Program-made: the position numbers and the translations under genes | Assembly: GCF_009856415.1 (NCBI RefSeq) | Contig: NZ_WMEZ01000001.1 | Span: 248,001-312,000, forward strand | Source of the DNA: Halobacillus litoralis | GTDB taxonomy: Bacteria; Bacillota; Bacilli; Bacillales; Halobacillaceae | Direction: 5' to 3' | DNA: 64,000 bases | Shown: one piece after another, positions 1-8,222 of the stretch | Layout: the number at the start of each line of letters is the position of its first letter | Position numbering within the stretch: position 1 is the stretch's first letter | The notes under the pieces: model-generated | Databases searched by the model: none | Seen by the model: the letters and a program-made list of their open reading frames with translations, nothing else | Told to the model about the DNA's origin: nothing

Positions 1-7
1 CGATGTC

Positions 8-325
8 ATGAAAAAGTATTATCCCTTCTTCCTGCTCTTAGGTGTTTTTGCGTGGATCGGTTACATGGAGTCACCAAACATGAAGCCTGAGGACCATTTT
101 CAAACCCCTGTTAGCACGGAAGATCGTGAAACAGAAGCTGTAGCTACTCAAGAAACAGAGGACCTATTTACGACGATGGAGTTGGAGCTCGTTCACGAGG
201 GAACGAAAGTCGTGGATGGTTCTAAAGTGGAAGCCTATCGGGAATATGAAATTTACAAGGACCGTGATGGAAATATTATAAAGGAAGTGCCTACGGAACA
301 TTACAACTATATAAAGTATCAATGA
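8..325 (+). CDS. Small membrane-anchored or exported protein
   Basis: A 105-residue protein of unknown function. Residues 1-20 form a short basic start followed by a hydrophobic stretch (KKYYPFFLLLGVFAWIGYME), which is either an uncleaved membrane anchor or a signal peptide; I see no lipobox. The remainder is hydrophilic, acidic and rich in Glu and Thr, ending in a Tyr-rich tail. The window begins seven bases upstream, so the ribosome binding site and promoter cannot be judged. It is followed directly by a strong terminator, so it ends its transcription unit. No family recognised. Confidence 0.6.
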   Translation: MKKYYPFFLLLGVFAWIGYMESPNMKPEDHFQTPVSTEDRETEAVATQETEDLFTTMELELVHEGTKVVDGSKVEAYREYEIYKDRDGNIIKEVPTEHYNYIKYQ

Positions 326-328
326 GTA

Positions 329-363
329 AAAAAGGTCCCTCTGAAAGAAAGGGACCTTTTTAT
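329..363. terminator. Bidirectional intrinsic terminator
   Basis: AAAGGTCCC and GGGACCTTT form a stem around a short loop, flanked by A-tract and T-tract. It lies between two convergent genes and can serve both strands. Confidence 0.85.
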
Positions 364-368
364 TCATT

Positions 369-875
369 TTAGATGGAACGCCGAAAAGCTTTTACGATGA
401 TTCCGTCATTTGCAGGTTCAAAGTCATGCTCTGGTAAACGTTCGAATCCGTAGTGTTCATACAAGGCGATGGCGTCTTTCATAAAATCACCCGTATGCAA
501 GCCGATCTCGGAATACCCTTTCGCTTTCGCCCTTTGCATACATTCTTCAATCAAAGCAGAAGCGATCCCTTTCCCCCGTGCTTGTGGGATGACAGCAAGT
601 ACTCGGATTTCCGGGTAGTCGAGTTCATCTACGTACCCTTCATAAGCGTCTGTCTTCGCTGGAAAGAGGGCTACACTTCCTAGAATATCCCCGTTTACTT
701 CGGCGACTAATAAATCGACACCTGGTTGTTGGTCAGCTTCTGAGGAAATCGCTTTTTTCAAGGCTTTCCAATGTTCTTCTGGAATAGCGGTCATATGGTC
801 TTCATAAGCCGCGATTCTCAGCTTTCGGATTTCAAGTAGTTCTTCTTCCTTCGCATTGCGGATTATAATGGTCAT
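369..875 (-). CDS. GNAT family N-acetyltransferase
   Basis: A 168-residue single-domain acetyltransferase. The acetyl-CoA pyrophosphate-binding signature is visible as IPQARGKGIASALIEECM near residues 95-112 (the R-x-x-G-x-G/A core), preceded by the RVLAV beta strand and followed by the IGLHTG strand and the YEHYGFERL motif usual near the C-terminus. Substrate is not predictable. The start overlaps the stop of the upstream hydroquinone reductase-like gene by 4 nt (ATGA), so the two are probably translated from one mRNA. Confidence 0.85.
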   Translation of the reverse strand: MTIIIRNAKEEELLEIRKLRIAAYEDHMTAIPEEHWKALKKAISSEADQQPGVDLLVAEVNGDILGSVALFPAKTDAYEGYVDELDYPEIRVLAVIPQARGKGIASALIEECMQRAKAKGYSEIGLHTGDFMKDAIALYEHYGFERLPEHDFEPANDGIIVKAFRRSI

Positions 876-1861
876 GTCGTTCTCCTTTTATCATGAAACT
901 TTTCTTTCGTCTTGCTTAATTTCTCACGATGATGAGGAAGCTCCCATACAGAAAGGTCAGGGCCCTTCGGAAGGATTTTTTCCTCCGTGCGTTCGGGGTT
1001 GATGGTAATGGATAAATGATAATGTTGTTTAATGGCATGAAAATCTGTTGTATTACTAAATCCATCTGTCTGATACAAATCACGGGCATAACCCCACAGA
1101 TTCGGAAACTCACGAATAAGGTTCCGGTTTGTATTGAATCCGTTATAGTAAGCGGCATCAAAACGTGCAAGTGTGGTATAAAGCCTTACGTCGGAGTCTG
1201 TGATGAAATCACCGAGTAGGAAGCGGTTTTCAGACAAGTGGCCTTCAAGCTCGTCGAGACGCGCAAATAGCTTATCGAATGCTTGTTCATAAGCCTCTTG
1301 TGAATAGGCAAAACCACATTTGTAGACACCGTTGTTGATGTCATGAAAAATGACGTCACTCCATTGGTCGATGTCTTCTCTCAAATGTTCAGGATAAAGA
1401 TCAGGTGCGCCTTTTTTATGTAAAGGAGCCCAGGCCGTTTCGAAATCTGTAGTCAAGGTGAAATAATCATTGTTCACGGCTTTTTTCTCATCAATATCGA
1501 CCATCACGGGTACTGTAGGCCGCCCTTTGTAGTCTGGATCTGAATGGAAGTAGACCTCACTTACATATTGAATCCCTAGTTCCGGGTCTTTATGGTTCTC
1601 ATCTAAAGAAAACTCCCAATCCACACGGTCAATTTGCGGGCGAAGAGGGCTTGCGGTTCCTAGACTGATTGAAGTATCAAGTCCAAGTATTTTCCGGACG
1701 ATGACTGCACGGTGTGCCCATGGACAAGCGGGAGACCAAAGGAGACGGTATTTGCCGGGTTGTACCGGAAGTTCTTCACCGAATGGAGCAGTGAAGCGGT
1801 TGGTCTGGCGCTTAAAAGAACCGTCCTGATCGATTTCTGCAGGTTGATGGGTAGAACTCAT
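872..1861 (-). CDS. Glutathionyl-hydroquinone reductase-like protein (YqjG/ECM4 family)
   Basis: A 329-residue protein of the glutathione-transferase-like family that reduces glutathionyl-hydroquinones. The thioredoxin-fold active site is SPACPWAHR with the conserved Cys at about residue 46, followed by the family block with GRPTVPVMVD and the all-alpha C-terminal domain (DVRLYTTLARFDAAY). Length fits the family. Bacilli generally use bacillithiol rather than glutathione, so the physiological thiol is uncertain. It overlaps the downstream GNAT gene by 4 nt, forming a two-gene unit. Confidence 0.88.
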   Translation of the reverse strand: MSSTHQPAEIDQDGSFKRQTNRFTAPFGEELPVQPGKYRLLWSPACPWAHRAVIVRKILGLDTSISLGTASPLRPQIDRVDWEFSLDENHKDPELGIQYVSEVYFHSDPDYKGRPTVPVMVDIDEKKAVNNDYFTLTTDFETAWAPLHKKGAPDLYPEHLREDIDQWSDVIFHDINNGVYKCGFAYSQEAYEQAFDKLFARLDELEGHLSENRFLLGDFITDSDVRLYTTLARFDAAYYNGFNTNRNLIREFPNLWGYARDLYQTDGFSNTTDFHAIKQHYHLSITINPERTEEKILPKGPDLSVWELPHHREKLSKTKEKFHDKRRTT

Positions 1862-2072
1862 GAACTATCCCTCACTTTCAAGATATTGAAATGGTATCTT
1901 GTTTATCGCATGTTCTTCTTCAAGGGTCAATGAAAAGGCCTTGGTATGAAAGAAAATTTTAAGAGAAATGGTGATCCAAATATTATTTCCTTTCGTATAC
2001 TTTGTGAAACGTGAAAGATCTCCTTTTAACAGATATACTAAAGAGACATGGCAAAAATAAAGGGGAATTTTA

Positions 2073-2639
2073 ATGAGCAAACCCACGGACTATGAGCTAT
2101 ACGAACAAATCCGTAATCAAGATAAAACGGCTCTTGAAACCCTCTACAACCGGTATGAGAAATTATTGTATTCTTTTGCTTATCGAATGATGAAGGATCC
2201 GCAAGCCGCAGAAGAAGTGATGCAGGATGTTTTCATAAAGTTGTGGAGAGGCAAAGGAGCAGGTCATTACGTGAAGGAGCGCGGCAAGTTTTCAAGCTGG
2301 CTGTTGACCATCACGAGAAATGCTTCCATCGACTTGATCAGAAAAAAGAAAGTCCAGGAAGTGGAGTGGGATCAACGAGATTCCTTGAACGAAGAAATGC
2401 CAGGGGTCGAAGAGGTCGTAACTGACAAAGAAGAACGCGACCAATTGCGTAGAGCGATCGACACCTTACCTGATGAACAACAACGCATGATCTGCCTTTT
2501 TTATTTTCAGGGATTATCTCAAAGGGAAATTGCTGAAAAATGTGACATTCCCCTTGGTACAGTCAAAGGACGGGTCCGGCTCGCATTGAAAAAGTTGCGC
2601 GAGCACTTGGATGAGAAAGGGGGGACCACCGATGAATGA
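2073..2639 (+). CDS. ECF-type RNA polymerase sigma factor
   Basis: A 188-residue sigma-70 family factor with region 2 (YNRYEKLLYSFAYRMM and AAEEVMQDVFIKLW, about residues 24-62) and region 4 (LPDEQQRMICLFYFQGLSQ to GTVKGRVRLALKKLR, about 130-178) joined by an acidic linker. No region 3, as expected for ECF factors. It sits above and overlaps by 8 nt a zinc-finger anti-sigma factor, so it is presumably held inactive by that partner until a signal arrives. The combination resembles the SigK/RskA pairs of other bacteria. The inducing signal is not visible in sequence. Confidence 0.92.
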   Translation: MSKPTDYELYEQIRNQDKTALETLYNRYEKLLYSFAYRMMKDPQAAEEVMQDVFIKLWRGKGAGHYVKERGKFSSWLLTITRNASIDLIRKKKVQEVEWDQRDSLNEEMPGVEEVVTDKEERDQLRRAIDTLPDEQQRMICLFYFQGLSQREIAEKCDIPLGTVKGRVRLALKKLREHLDEKGGTTDE

Positions 2640-3438
2640 CAAACAATGCGAGAATGTCCTTGATTACTTGAATGACCAGTTGACAGAAAAAGAAAAAGAC
2701 GAATTTGAACAACATTTACGGGAGTGTCCCGACTGTCAGGAAGAAGTCCAGGAGCTGGAAGACCTGATGGGAGATATCCCTGCCTATATGAAAGAAGCGA
2801 CACCTCCGGCCGGTATGAGAGAACGCGTCTTAAATGGTGTCTTCAATGAGGAAGAAGATGGACATGGATATGAAGCGGAAGAAAAACAGACGCCGGTCCT
2901 CTCACCTAACAAGCCGAACAAGTGGAAGGTTTGGGCTGGCGCATTAGCAGCAGGGCTCCTTCTATCTGTCGGTGGAAATATATTCGCAGGTCTGCAGCTT
3001 CAACAGTTATCTTCACAAAATGAAGATCTCGAGTCGAATCTTTCTGACCTTCAAGTGGCTTTATCTGAACTCGAAGATCGCGAAAGTGAGAATGGAGATA
3101 CGATGACCCCGACCGAGCGGACGCAGCTTGCATCAACAGGTGAAACCGGCTCAGGAGTCGCGACCTTAGTTGACCGCAATATCGGTTCTGAACTGCTTGT
3201 CCAAGTGGAAGAATTGAGTCAACTCGAAGGGGACCAGGTCTATCAAGTGTGGCTGATCGAAGGTGAAAACCCCGAACCCGCAGGTGCATTTACGACAGAT
3301 TCTGAGGGTAATGGTGCGGTGACTTTCCGGATTGATGAAGAAAACCAAAAATCATGGGATGCCATCGCCATCACGAAAGAGCCGCAACCGAATAACCAGC
3401 TTCCTGAAGGGGATGTTGTGTTACAAGCGGAATTATAA
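2632..3438 (+). CDS. RskA-type transmembrane anti-sigma factor
   Basis: The N-terminal 45 residues are a zf-HC2 anti-sigma domain with the zinc ligands H-x3-C-x2-C (QHLRECPDCQEEV). One transmembrane helix follows (VWAGALAAGLLLSVGGNIF, around residues 100-118), then a coiled coil (QLSSQNEDLESNLSDLQVAL) and an extracytoplasmic RskA domain ending in QPNNQLPEGDVVLQAEL. I chose the ATG at 2632 because the run of six G at 2619-2624 is correctly spaced; it overlaps the sigma gene by 8 nt, implying translational coupling. A longer in-frame start at 2611 would eat into the sigma gene. It should bind and silence the adjacent ECF factor at the membrane. Confidence 0.9.
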   Translation: MNDKQCENVLDYLNDQLTEKEKDEFEQHLRECPDCQEEVQELEDLMGDIPAYMKEATPPAGMRERVLNGVFNEEEDGHGYEAEEKQTPVLSPNKPNKWKVWAGALAAGLLLSVGGNIFAGLQLQQLSSQNEDLESNLSDLQVALSELEDRESENGDTMTPTERTQLASTGETGSGVATLVDRNIGSELLVQVEELSQLEGDQVYQVWLIEGENPEPAGAFTTDSEGNGAVTFRIDEENQKSWDAIAITKEPQPNNQLPEGDVVLQAEL

Positions 3439-3451
3439 GACGATAGAAGCG

Positions 3452-3484
3452 AAAGAGGTCGGCTCATAATGCCGACCTCTTTTC
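3452..3484 (+). terminator. Intrinsic terminator after the sigma/anti-sigma unit
   Basis: AAAGAGGTCGGC and GCCGACCTCTTTT form a 12-bp stem with a 7-nt loop ending in a T-tract. Confidence 0.85.
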
Positions 3485-3745
3485 CTTTTATTCTGGCTTC
3501 TTCGTACATACATTCCCTATAAAATGGCAGGTATGTGGGTGAACGGGAGATGAATGACCAGGGAATAGGAAACACTCACGTTTATCATTCTGCTCTAATA
3601 CCCAAGGAAATGGTCAAAAAATATCAGCTTGATCCACACGAAAATTTTCACCTTTCGACAGCCGTAATCGACATTTATTTCCTCCTTCCTCGGAGTATAA
3701 TATTTCCATGTTAACTAAGGGAGTAATGAAGGAAAGAGGATGCAG

Positions 3746-4483
3746 ATGAGAAAACTTGTGTTTGCACTGGGGATTTTGTTATTAGGTGTGTGTTTGGGGG
3801 TAAAGCCGGCAGAGGCAGCTGAGAAGGAAGCCATTATCATTAACAAGAGTAATAACCAACTAGCTTTTTATGAAAATGGTACTCTTCAAAAAGTCTTTCC
3901 TGTAGCAACAGGAAGAACGAGAAATATGACACCGGAAGGGAAGTTTTCTCTCGTTAATAAGGTTAAAAACAGGCCATGGTATAAAGAAGGCATCCCTGGT
4001 GGGGATCCAAGGAATCCTTTAGGCGCAAGGTGGCTTGGCATAAATGTCCCAGGAGACTGGGGGCATACCTCAGGAAATATATACGGAGTACACGGAACAA
4101 ACAATCCGTCTTCTATTGGAACTTACGCGTCCAGCGGTTGTATCCGCATGCATAACAAAGATGTCGTATGGCTTTATGAACGTGCGGATAAAAACATCCC
4201 TGTCTATATTACGAGTTCCTCCTTTTCATTTTCCACATTAGCTCAAAAATATGGAGTAGGAGCCAATAAAGCAGTCGCAGGATATGAGACATTTAATGAA
4301 ACGTTAAGGTATGGAAGTAAGGGAGAATCAGTGGCCATTCTTCAGCGAAAACTCAGCATAACGGCTGACGGATCTTTTGGTCCTCAGACATTAAGAGCTG
4401 TTAAGAAGTTCCAGACATCAAAAGGATTAGTAGCTGATGGAATCGTTGGACCGAAAACAAGAAAAGCATTATTCAGTGAATAA
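3746..4483 (+). CDS. Secreted L,D-transpeptidase with peptidoglycan-binding domain
   Basis: A 245-residue exported enzyme that makes 3-3 cross-links or attaches ligands in peptidoglycan. A Sec signal peptide ends at AEAAEK (about residues 22-26). The YkuD catalytic domain (about 28-156) carries the active site as VHGTNNP (His116) and SSGCIRMH (catalytic Cys132). A C-terminal PG_binding_1 repeat spans about 190-245 (GSKGESVAILQRKL, FGPQTLRAVKKFQ). I prefer the ATG at 3746 over the one at 3740 because the SD GGAAAGAGG ends right against 3740. It stands alone, ahead of a strong terminator. Confidence 0.92.
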   Translation: MRKLVFALGILLLGVCLGVKPAEAAEKEAIIINKSNNQLAFYENGTLQKVFPVATGRTRNMTPEGKFSLVNKVKNRPWYKEGIPGGDPRNPLGARWLGINVPGDWGHTSGNIYGVHGTNNPSSIGTYASSGCIRMHNKDVVWLYERADKNIPVYITSSSFSFSTLAQKYGVGANKAVAGYETFNETLRYGSKGESVAILQRKLSITADGSFGPQTLRAVKKFQTSKGLVADGIVGPKTRKALFSE

Positions 4484-4574
4484 TTAAGAGTGTGCATAAT
4501 CAAAGATGTGAGCGTAAGAGACAGGGCAGAACAAAAAGAAGCTCATTCTTTTATAAAAGTCATCAATCATTCTT

Positions 4575-4613
4575 AGAAGCTAAAGGTTCCTATGAACCTT
4601 TAGCTTCTTTTTC
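4575..4613 (+). terminator. Strong intrinsic terminator
   Basis: A perfect 15-bp stem (AGAAGCTAAAGGTTC / GAACCTTTAGCTTCT) with a 4-nt loop and a following T-rich tail. Confidence 0.9.
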
Positions 4614-4717
4614 TATGTTCGGAGAAGAGTCATCCAGGATAAATATTTGTATTTTAGTTTTGAACTGAAACTTTTCCATAATATGGTCGTCTTATAATGA
4701 AGAGGGAGGAATGCTAA

Positions 4718-5170
4718 ATTAGAAAAATTCTAGGAGTATTGGGACTTCTATTATGCGTACAGTTGGCCATCGGCGTGTTTTATTATTTTTCAATACCTCA
4801 AGAACAGCCCATTCCAACTGTCACAACATCAGCTGGATTGAGTCTCCCTGTTACAGAAGGATCCTATTGTTGGAAAGGACCTCGATCAGCTGAATGTGTA
4901 GATAAAGTGTTCACAGATCCCATAGAAATGGGAAAACAATATGAACCGACCAAAGTAGCCCCTAATCAAAAAGTAAGCGTTCGTTTCGGTCAGGCACCTC
5001 CGCAAGAAATGATAATAGAACAATGGGTGGAAGATGGTTATGTGAAGGGAATTGATTTTGAGAGAGATGAGGTAACGGCTCCCACCGAAAAAGGATTATA
5101 TTTTTATTATATTAAAGCTCAGTGGAAGGAAGGGGATGGCCATTACGCATTTGCACTAGAAGTAAAATAA
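4718..5170 (+). CDS. Membrane-anchored protein of unknown function, non-standard start
   Basis: About 150 residues: a hydrophobic N-terminal segment (LGVLGLLLCVQLAIGVFYYF), then an extracytoplasmic domain with two Cys (YCWKGPRSAEC) and a basic-acidic C-terminal part. The start is odd. The best SD (GGGAGG at 4704-4709) is followed by ATG-CTA-AAT-TAG, a three-codon ORF. The correctly spaced in-frame codon is ATT at 4718, giving the typical start (M)RKILGVLG. The next possible start is TTG at 4739, which would lie inside the hydrophobic segment and lack a spaced SD. No family recognised. Confidence 0.6.
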   Translation: MRKILGVLGLLLCVQLAIGVFYYFSIPQEQPIPTVTTSAGLSLPVTEGSYCWKGPRSAECVDKVFTDPIEMGKQYEPTKVAPNQKVSVRFGQAPPQEMIIEQWVEDGYVKGIDFERDEVTAPTEKGLYFYYIKAQWKEGDGHYAFALEVK

Positions 5171-5194
5171 AAAGATGAAAAAGGGGAGATAGAC

Positions 5195-5689
5195 GTGTTA
5201 TCGACAAAACGAACCGTTATGAAAGAGATTCAAACTAGAGATTATAAAGAGGTAAAGGAACTCTACTTACATCCAGTGGTCAGGAAATACCTTGGAGGTC
5301 CGCGCGATGAGGACAGTATGGCTGCGCTTTTTGAAGGGATGCAGACATCAGATGAAAATTCTTTCTATTTAGTAGTTCGAGAAAAAGCTACGGATCATTT
5401 TATTGGGTTAATTTCACTAGACCCTTATCATGATAGGGAGAATATCGAGCTTTCATATCAACTCCTGCCACGTTGGTGGGGAGAGGGTTATGGTTCTGAA
5501 ATTGTGAAAGAAGTCATAGACTATGCTTTTAATGAGCTCAACCTTAAAAAAATTACGGCCGAAACGCAGATGGCCAATGTGTATTCTTGCAGACTTTTAG
5601 AAAAAGCAGGGATGAAATTAGACAAGACCCTCATTCGTTTTGGTGAAACCCAATGTGTTTATATCATAAGACCAAATGAACGGCGCTGA
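5195..5689 (+). CDS. GNAT family N-acetyltransferase (RimJ/RimL-like)
   Basis: A 164-residue acetyltransferase. The region from IELSYQLLPRWWGEGYGSE (acetyl-CoA loop) through KKITAETQMANVYSCRLLEKAGMKL is typical of the RimJ/RimL-like subgroup that modifies protein N-termini or small molecules. GTG start with an AGGGGAG SD six bases upstream. It follows the preceding membrane protein after 24 bp and may share its transcript. Confidence 0.85.
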   Translation: MLSTKRTVMKEIQTRDYKEVKELYLHPVVRKYLGGPRDEDSMAALFEGMQTSDENSFYLVVREKATDHFIGLISLDPYHDRENIELSYQLLPRWWGEGYGSEIVKEVIDYAFNELNLKKITAETQMANVYSCRLLEKAGMKLDKTLIRFGETQCVYIIRPNERR

Positions 5690-5769
5690 TCTACATAGGC
5701 TTCTAAGAAAATGGAGCACTTAGGAAAATATAGGTACCTTCATGTGTATTAAAAGAAAGGGAGGACAAA

Positions 5770-6459
5770 GTGAAGCATTCTAAAAAGCTTTTTTATTTCC
5801 ATGTACTATTAATCTTGATTGTTTCCATAACTGCTGGATGTCAAGAAACAAAGGGCAAGGAAACCACCTTAACAATCGGGCAAAATGAGTCTAGTATCGA
5901 CCGACAAATAGACACGGAGTCAGCAGAAAGCGATACTGCGAAAAACCAATCGGAGAGTGCATCGTCAAAAGAAACTGGAGAAGACGAATCAAATGCTAGC
6001 CCTTCAAATGACGAGAATTCTAATCAACAATCAAAAGGAGATACGGTAGATTTGGCCCCTTACACCTCCAATGAAATAGAAGTGGCAAGAGTTTGGTATC
6101 AACTAGCTCCCAACCAACAGATCGACAAAATGTATGTGAGAAAAATTTCCGCTGGTAGTCTAGTTAATCCTAACTATGAAGAGAGTGCTGTCTACCCTGA
6201 GGATGTGATTCAGTTAGAAGGTACGCGCTTAGTCGATGGGGCCGTCACTTACAGTGGTAACGGGGATGGCACCGTGAATGTCTACAATGTACCGGCACGG
6301 TGGAATGAGAAGTTGGTTGGGGAAGTGGATAAAGAGGAGATAAAAAAAGTCACGAAAAAAGTGATAGAGAATCCAAAGCACGTGAAGATTGAGCTTGTTT
6401 CCAATGAGGAAATCGTAGAGTTGATCAAGAAGATTCAAATGGTCGATTCAGGACCGTGA
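5770..6459 (+). CDS. Lipoprotein of unknown function
   Basis: A 229-residue lipoprotein: signal sequence ending in the lipobox ITAGC (Cys at about 24), then a long low-complexity linker rich in Ser, Glu, Asn and Gln (about 30-95), then a folded domain from APYTSNEIEVARVWYQL to the end. GTG start preceded by GGGAGG. The final 60 residues are charged and helical (EEIKKVTKKVIENPKHV). I do not recognise the domain; tethering on the outer face of the membrane is the only safe inference. Confidence 0.7.
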   Translation: MKHSKKLFYFHVLLILIVSITAGCQETKGKETTLTIGQNESSIDRQIDTESAESDTAKNQSESASSKETGEDESNASPSNDENSNQQSKGDTVDLAPYTSNEIEVARVWYQLAPNQQIDKMYVRKISAGSLVNPNYEESAVYPEDVIQLEGTRLVDGAVTYSGNGDGTVNVYNVPARWNEKLVGEVDKEEIKKVTKKVIENPKHVKIELVSNEEIVELIKKIQMVDSGP

Positions 6460-6517
6460 ATTTTTCTGGAGGCTGCAACACTATATTGCAGTCAGCGGGG
6501 ACTGGAGGGCACTGGAT

Positions 6518-7096
6518 ATGGATCATGATAGGAAGAGCATAATAGAAAGAAGGTCTTCAATGGTGTTTGAAAATGGTAATTTAGCAGTCAGGCAAATAGT
6601 TAAAGAGGATCATGATGTACTTTCCAAGTGGCTTTCAGATCCTAGAGTACTTCAATTTTATGAAGGAAGAGATCAGCCATTTGATCGGAGTAAACTGGAG
6701 AAAGAATTCATTTCCTTCGGTGATGAAAAGACCCAAGGCCTTGTCCTATATAAAGGGATGAAGGTTGGATATATCCAATTCTATCAATTAGATAAAAAGT
6801 TGAAAGATCAATATGAGTATGTGGATGAAGTCGTTTATGGAATGGATCAATTTATTGGAGAAGTGATGTATTGGAACAAGGGGATCGGAACCTTGCTTGT
6901 TACGTCTATGGTTGATTATTTATTCGAGGTTAAATGTGCAGACAGGGTGGTGATGGATCCTCAAGTAAGAAACGAACGGGCTTTAAGATGTTATGAAAAG
7001 TCCGGGTTTAGAAAGGTGAAGCTTCTTCCAAGCCATGAGCTTCATGAGGGCAAGTTTGAAGATTGTTGGTTCATGGATATCCAAAGAGGAAAGTAG
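6518..7096 (+). CDS. AAC(6')-Ie-like GNAT acetyltransferase
   Basis: A 192-residue GNAT protein that, from memory of the family, closely resembles the acetyltransferase half of the bifunctional aminoglycoside enzyme AAC(6')-Ie-APH(2''). Shared blocks are WLSDPRVLQFYEGRDQ, VVYGMDQFIGEVMYWNKGIG, and the C-terminal SGFRKVKLLPSHELHEG. The kinase half is absent, so this is a stand-alone chromosomal relative. ATG at 6518 with SD GGAGGG nine bases upstream; a later ATG at 6560 is possible. Whether it acts on aminoglycosides cannot be told from sequence. Confidence 0.85.
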   Translation: MDHDRKSIIERRSSMVFENGNLAVRQIVKEDHDVLSKWLSDPRVLQFYEGRDQPFDRSKLEKEFISFGDEKTQGLVLYKGMKVGYIQFYQLDKKLKDQYEYVDEVVYGMDQFIGEVMYWNKGIGTLLVTSMVDYLFEVKCADRVVMDPQVRNERALRCYEKSGFRKVKLLPSHELHEGKFEDCWFMDIQRGK

Positions 7097-7110
7097 TTTT
7101 GATTTTTCAT

Positions 7111-7151
7111 AAAAGATAGGACTTCCCATGATATGGAAGTCCTATCTTTTT
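7111..7151 (+). terminator. Intrinsic terminator
   Basis: A perfect 16-bp stem (AAAAGATAGGACTTCC / GGAAGTCCTATCTTTT) with an 8-nt loop; could act in both directions because it is A-rich on the left and T-rich on the right. Confidence 0.88.
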
Positions 7152-7225
7152 GAAAGCCACAATCAACGAACGAACCGGTTAGCTTAACAGGAACTTTCAA
7201 CTCTTTAAAAGATAACGTTCACCTT

Positions 7226-7393
7226 TTAAAGCTCTTCTTGATCATTATTGTTCATTTCTAACTTTCTTTCTTCCAACTCTACTTTCTTCTCTTCGATCTC
7301 CAACTTTTTCTTTTTAAAGTCATAATGGATAACAAATGATAAAAAAACAAAAGTCAAACCGACAATGACTGAAATAAATAAAAACAGGTCCAA
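7226..7393 (-). CDS. Small single-pass membrane protein, 55 residues
   Basis: A short gene easily missed. TTG start at 7393 preceded at a 6-nt spacing by GGGGAG (CTCCCC at 7400-7405 on the + strand). The protein begins MDLFLFISVIVGLTFVF, one transmembrane helix of about 20 residues, followed by a highly charged helix (FKKKKLEIEEKKVELEERK) predicted to form a coiled coil, ending in NNNDQEEL. This build resembles the small membrane-anchored coiled-coil proteins common in Bacillus. It is convergent with the upstream acetyltransferase. Function unknown. Confidence 0.65.
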   Translation of the reverse strand: MDLFLFISVIVGLTFVFLSFVIHYDFKKKKLEIEEKKVELEERKLEMNNNDQEEL

Positions 7394-7637
7394 ACGGATC
7401 TCCCCTTAAATAAAATTGATCAAGCGTGCATTTTCGTTCAATTAAATAATATGAGCATGAATACCTTATTAATTACATTTGAGCCGATCTACATCCGCTA
7501 ACAGTGCTTTTGCGCTAACAATCAACAATAACATAGCCTTCTTTTTTGATCCAAGGAAATGAAGAATCTTCCTAAAAGAGTCTGAACTTGCTATATTTGT
7601 AATAAAGAAGAAAACAATGACGGAGAGGAAAGGTTTT

Positions 7638-8222
7638 ATGAAACAGATCCTCATCAACTATATGAAGAAATATTCTGATCTCAATGAAGCTGAACTGGAT
7701 AAGATCGCCTCTGAAGTGACGATCACTCCTTTCAAAAAAGGGACCGTTCTGTTACAACAAGGAGATGTCTCTACACACTGTTACTTTATTTTAAAAGGTT
7801 GTATCCGGAAGTTTTCAGTGAGTGAATCGGGAAAAGAAACGACGGTCAATTTTTATACAGAGGAACAGAGTGTGACGATCTTCAACCCGCATGCCTCCAA
7901 TCAATCATCTAAATATTCATTGGGATGCGTGGAAGATTGTGTCCTGGTCGTTGGTGACTTATCGATCGAACAAACAGCCTATGACGAAACTCCTGGCCTT
8001 GAAACCATGATCCTTAAGATGGTGGAAGGTGACATGGGTACCATGCATGATGAATTTGCTGCCTTCATTTCTTCCACACCTGAGGAGCGCTACCAATCCC
8101 TTCTTGAAAAAAGACCACAACTATTGAAAAGGGTGCCCCAGCATCAGCTGGCCAGCTATCTAGGCATGACCCCTGAATCCTTGAGTCGAATCAAAAAGCG
8201 ATTAGGAAGCTCCCAAATATGA
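7638..8222 (+). CDS. Crp/Fnr family transcriptional regulator
   Basis: A 194-residue cyclic-nucleotide-binding-fold regulator: beta-roll domain (about residues 25-115, with KKGTVLLQQGDVSTHCYFIL), dimer helix, and a C-terminal HTH (QHQLASYLGMTPESLSRIKK). The His-Gln-x-Leu-Ala pattern matches the atypical Crp HTH seen in this subgroup. ATG at 7638 chosen for its SD GGAGAGGAAAGG; 7617 lacks one. Its 3' end overlaps by 21 bp the 3' end of the convergent DUF4386 gene, whose promoter carries an FNR-like dyad, so DUF4386 is a likely target. Confidence 0.88.
   Translation: MKQILINYMKKYSDLNEAELDKIASEVTITPFKKGTVLLQQGDVSTHCYFILKGCIRKFSVSESGKETTVNFYTEEQSVTIFNPHASNQSSKYSLGCVEDCVLVVGDLSIEQTAYDETPGLETMILKMVEGDMGTMHDEFAAFISSTPEERYQSLLEKRPQLLKRVPQHQLASYLGMTPESLSRIKKRLGSSQI

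Noticed and set aside
2005-2040. TGAAAC upstream of the ECF sigma gene as a self-recognised promoter
   Set aside because: The -35-like sequence is right for ECF promoters but no CGT-type -10 follows at the proper distance, so I do not claim autoregulation.
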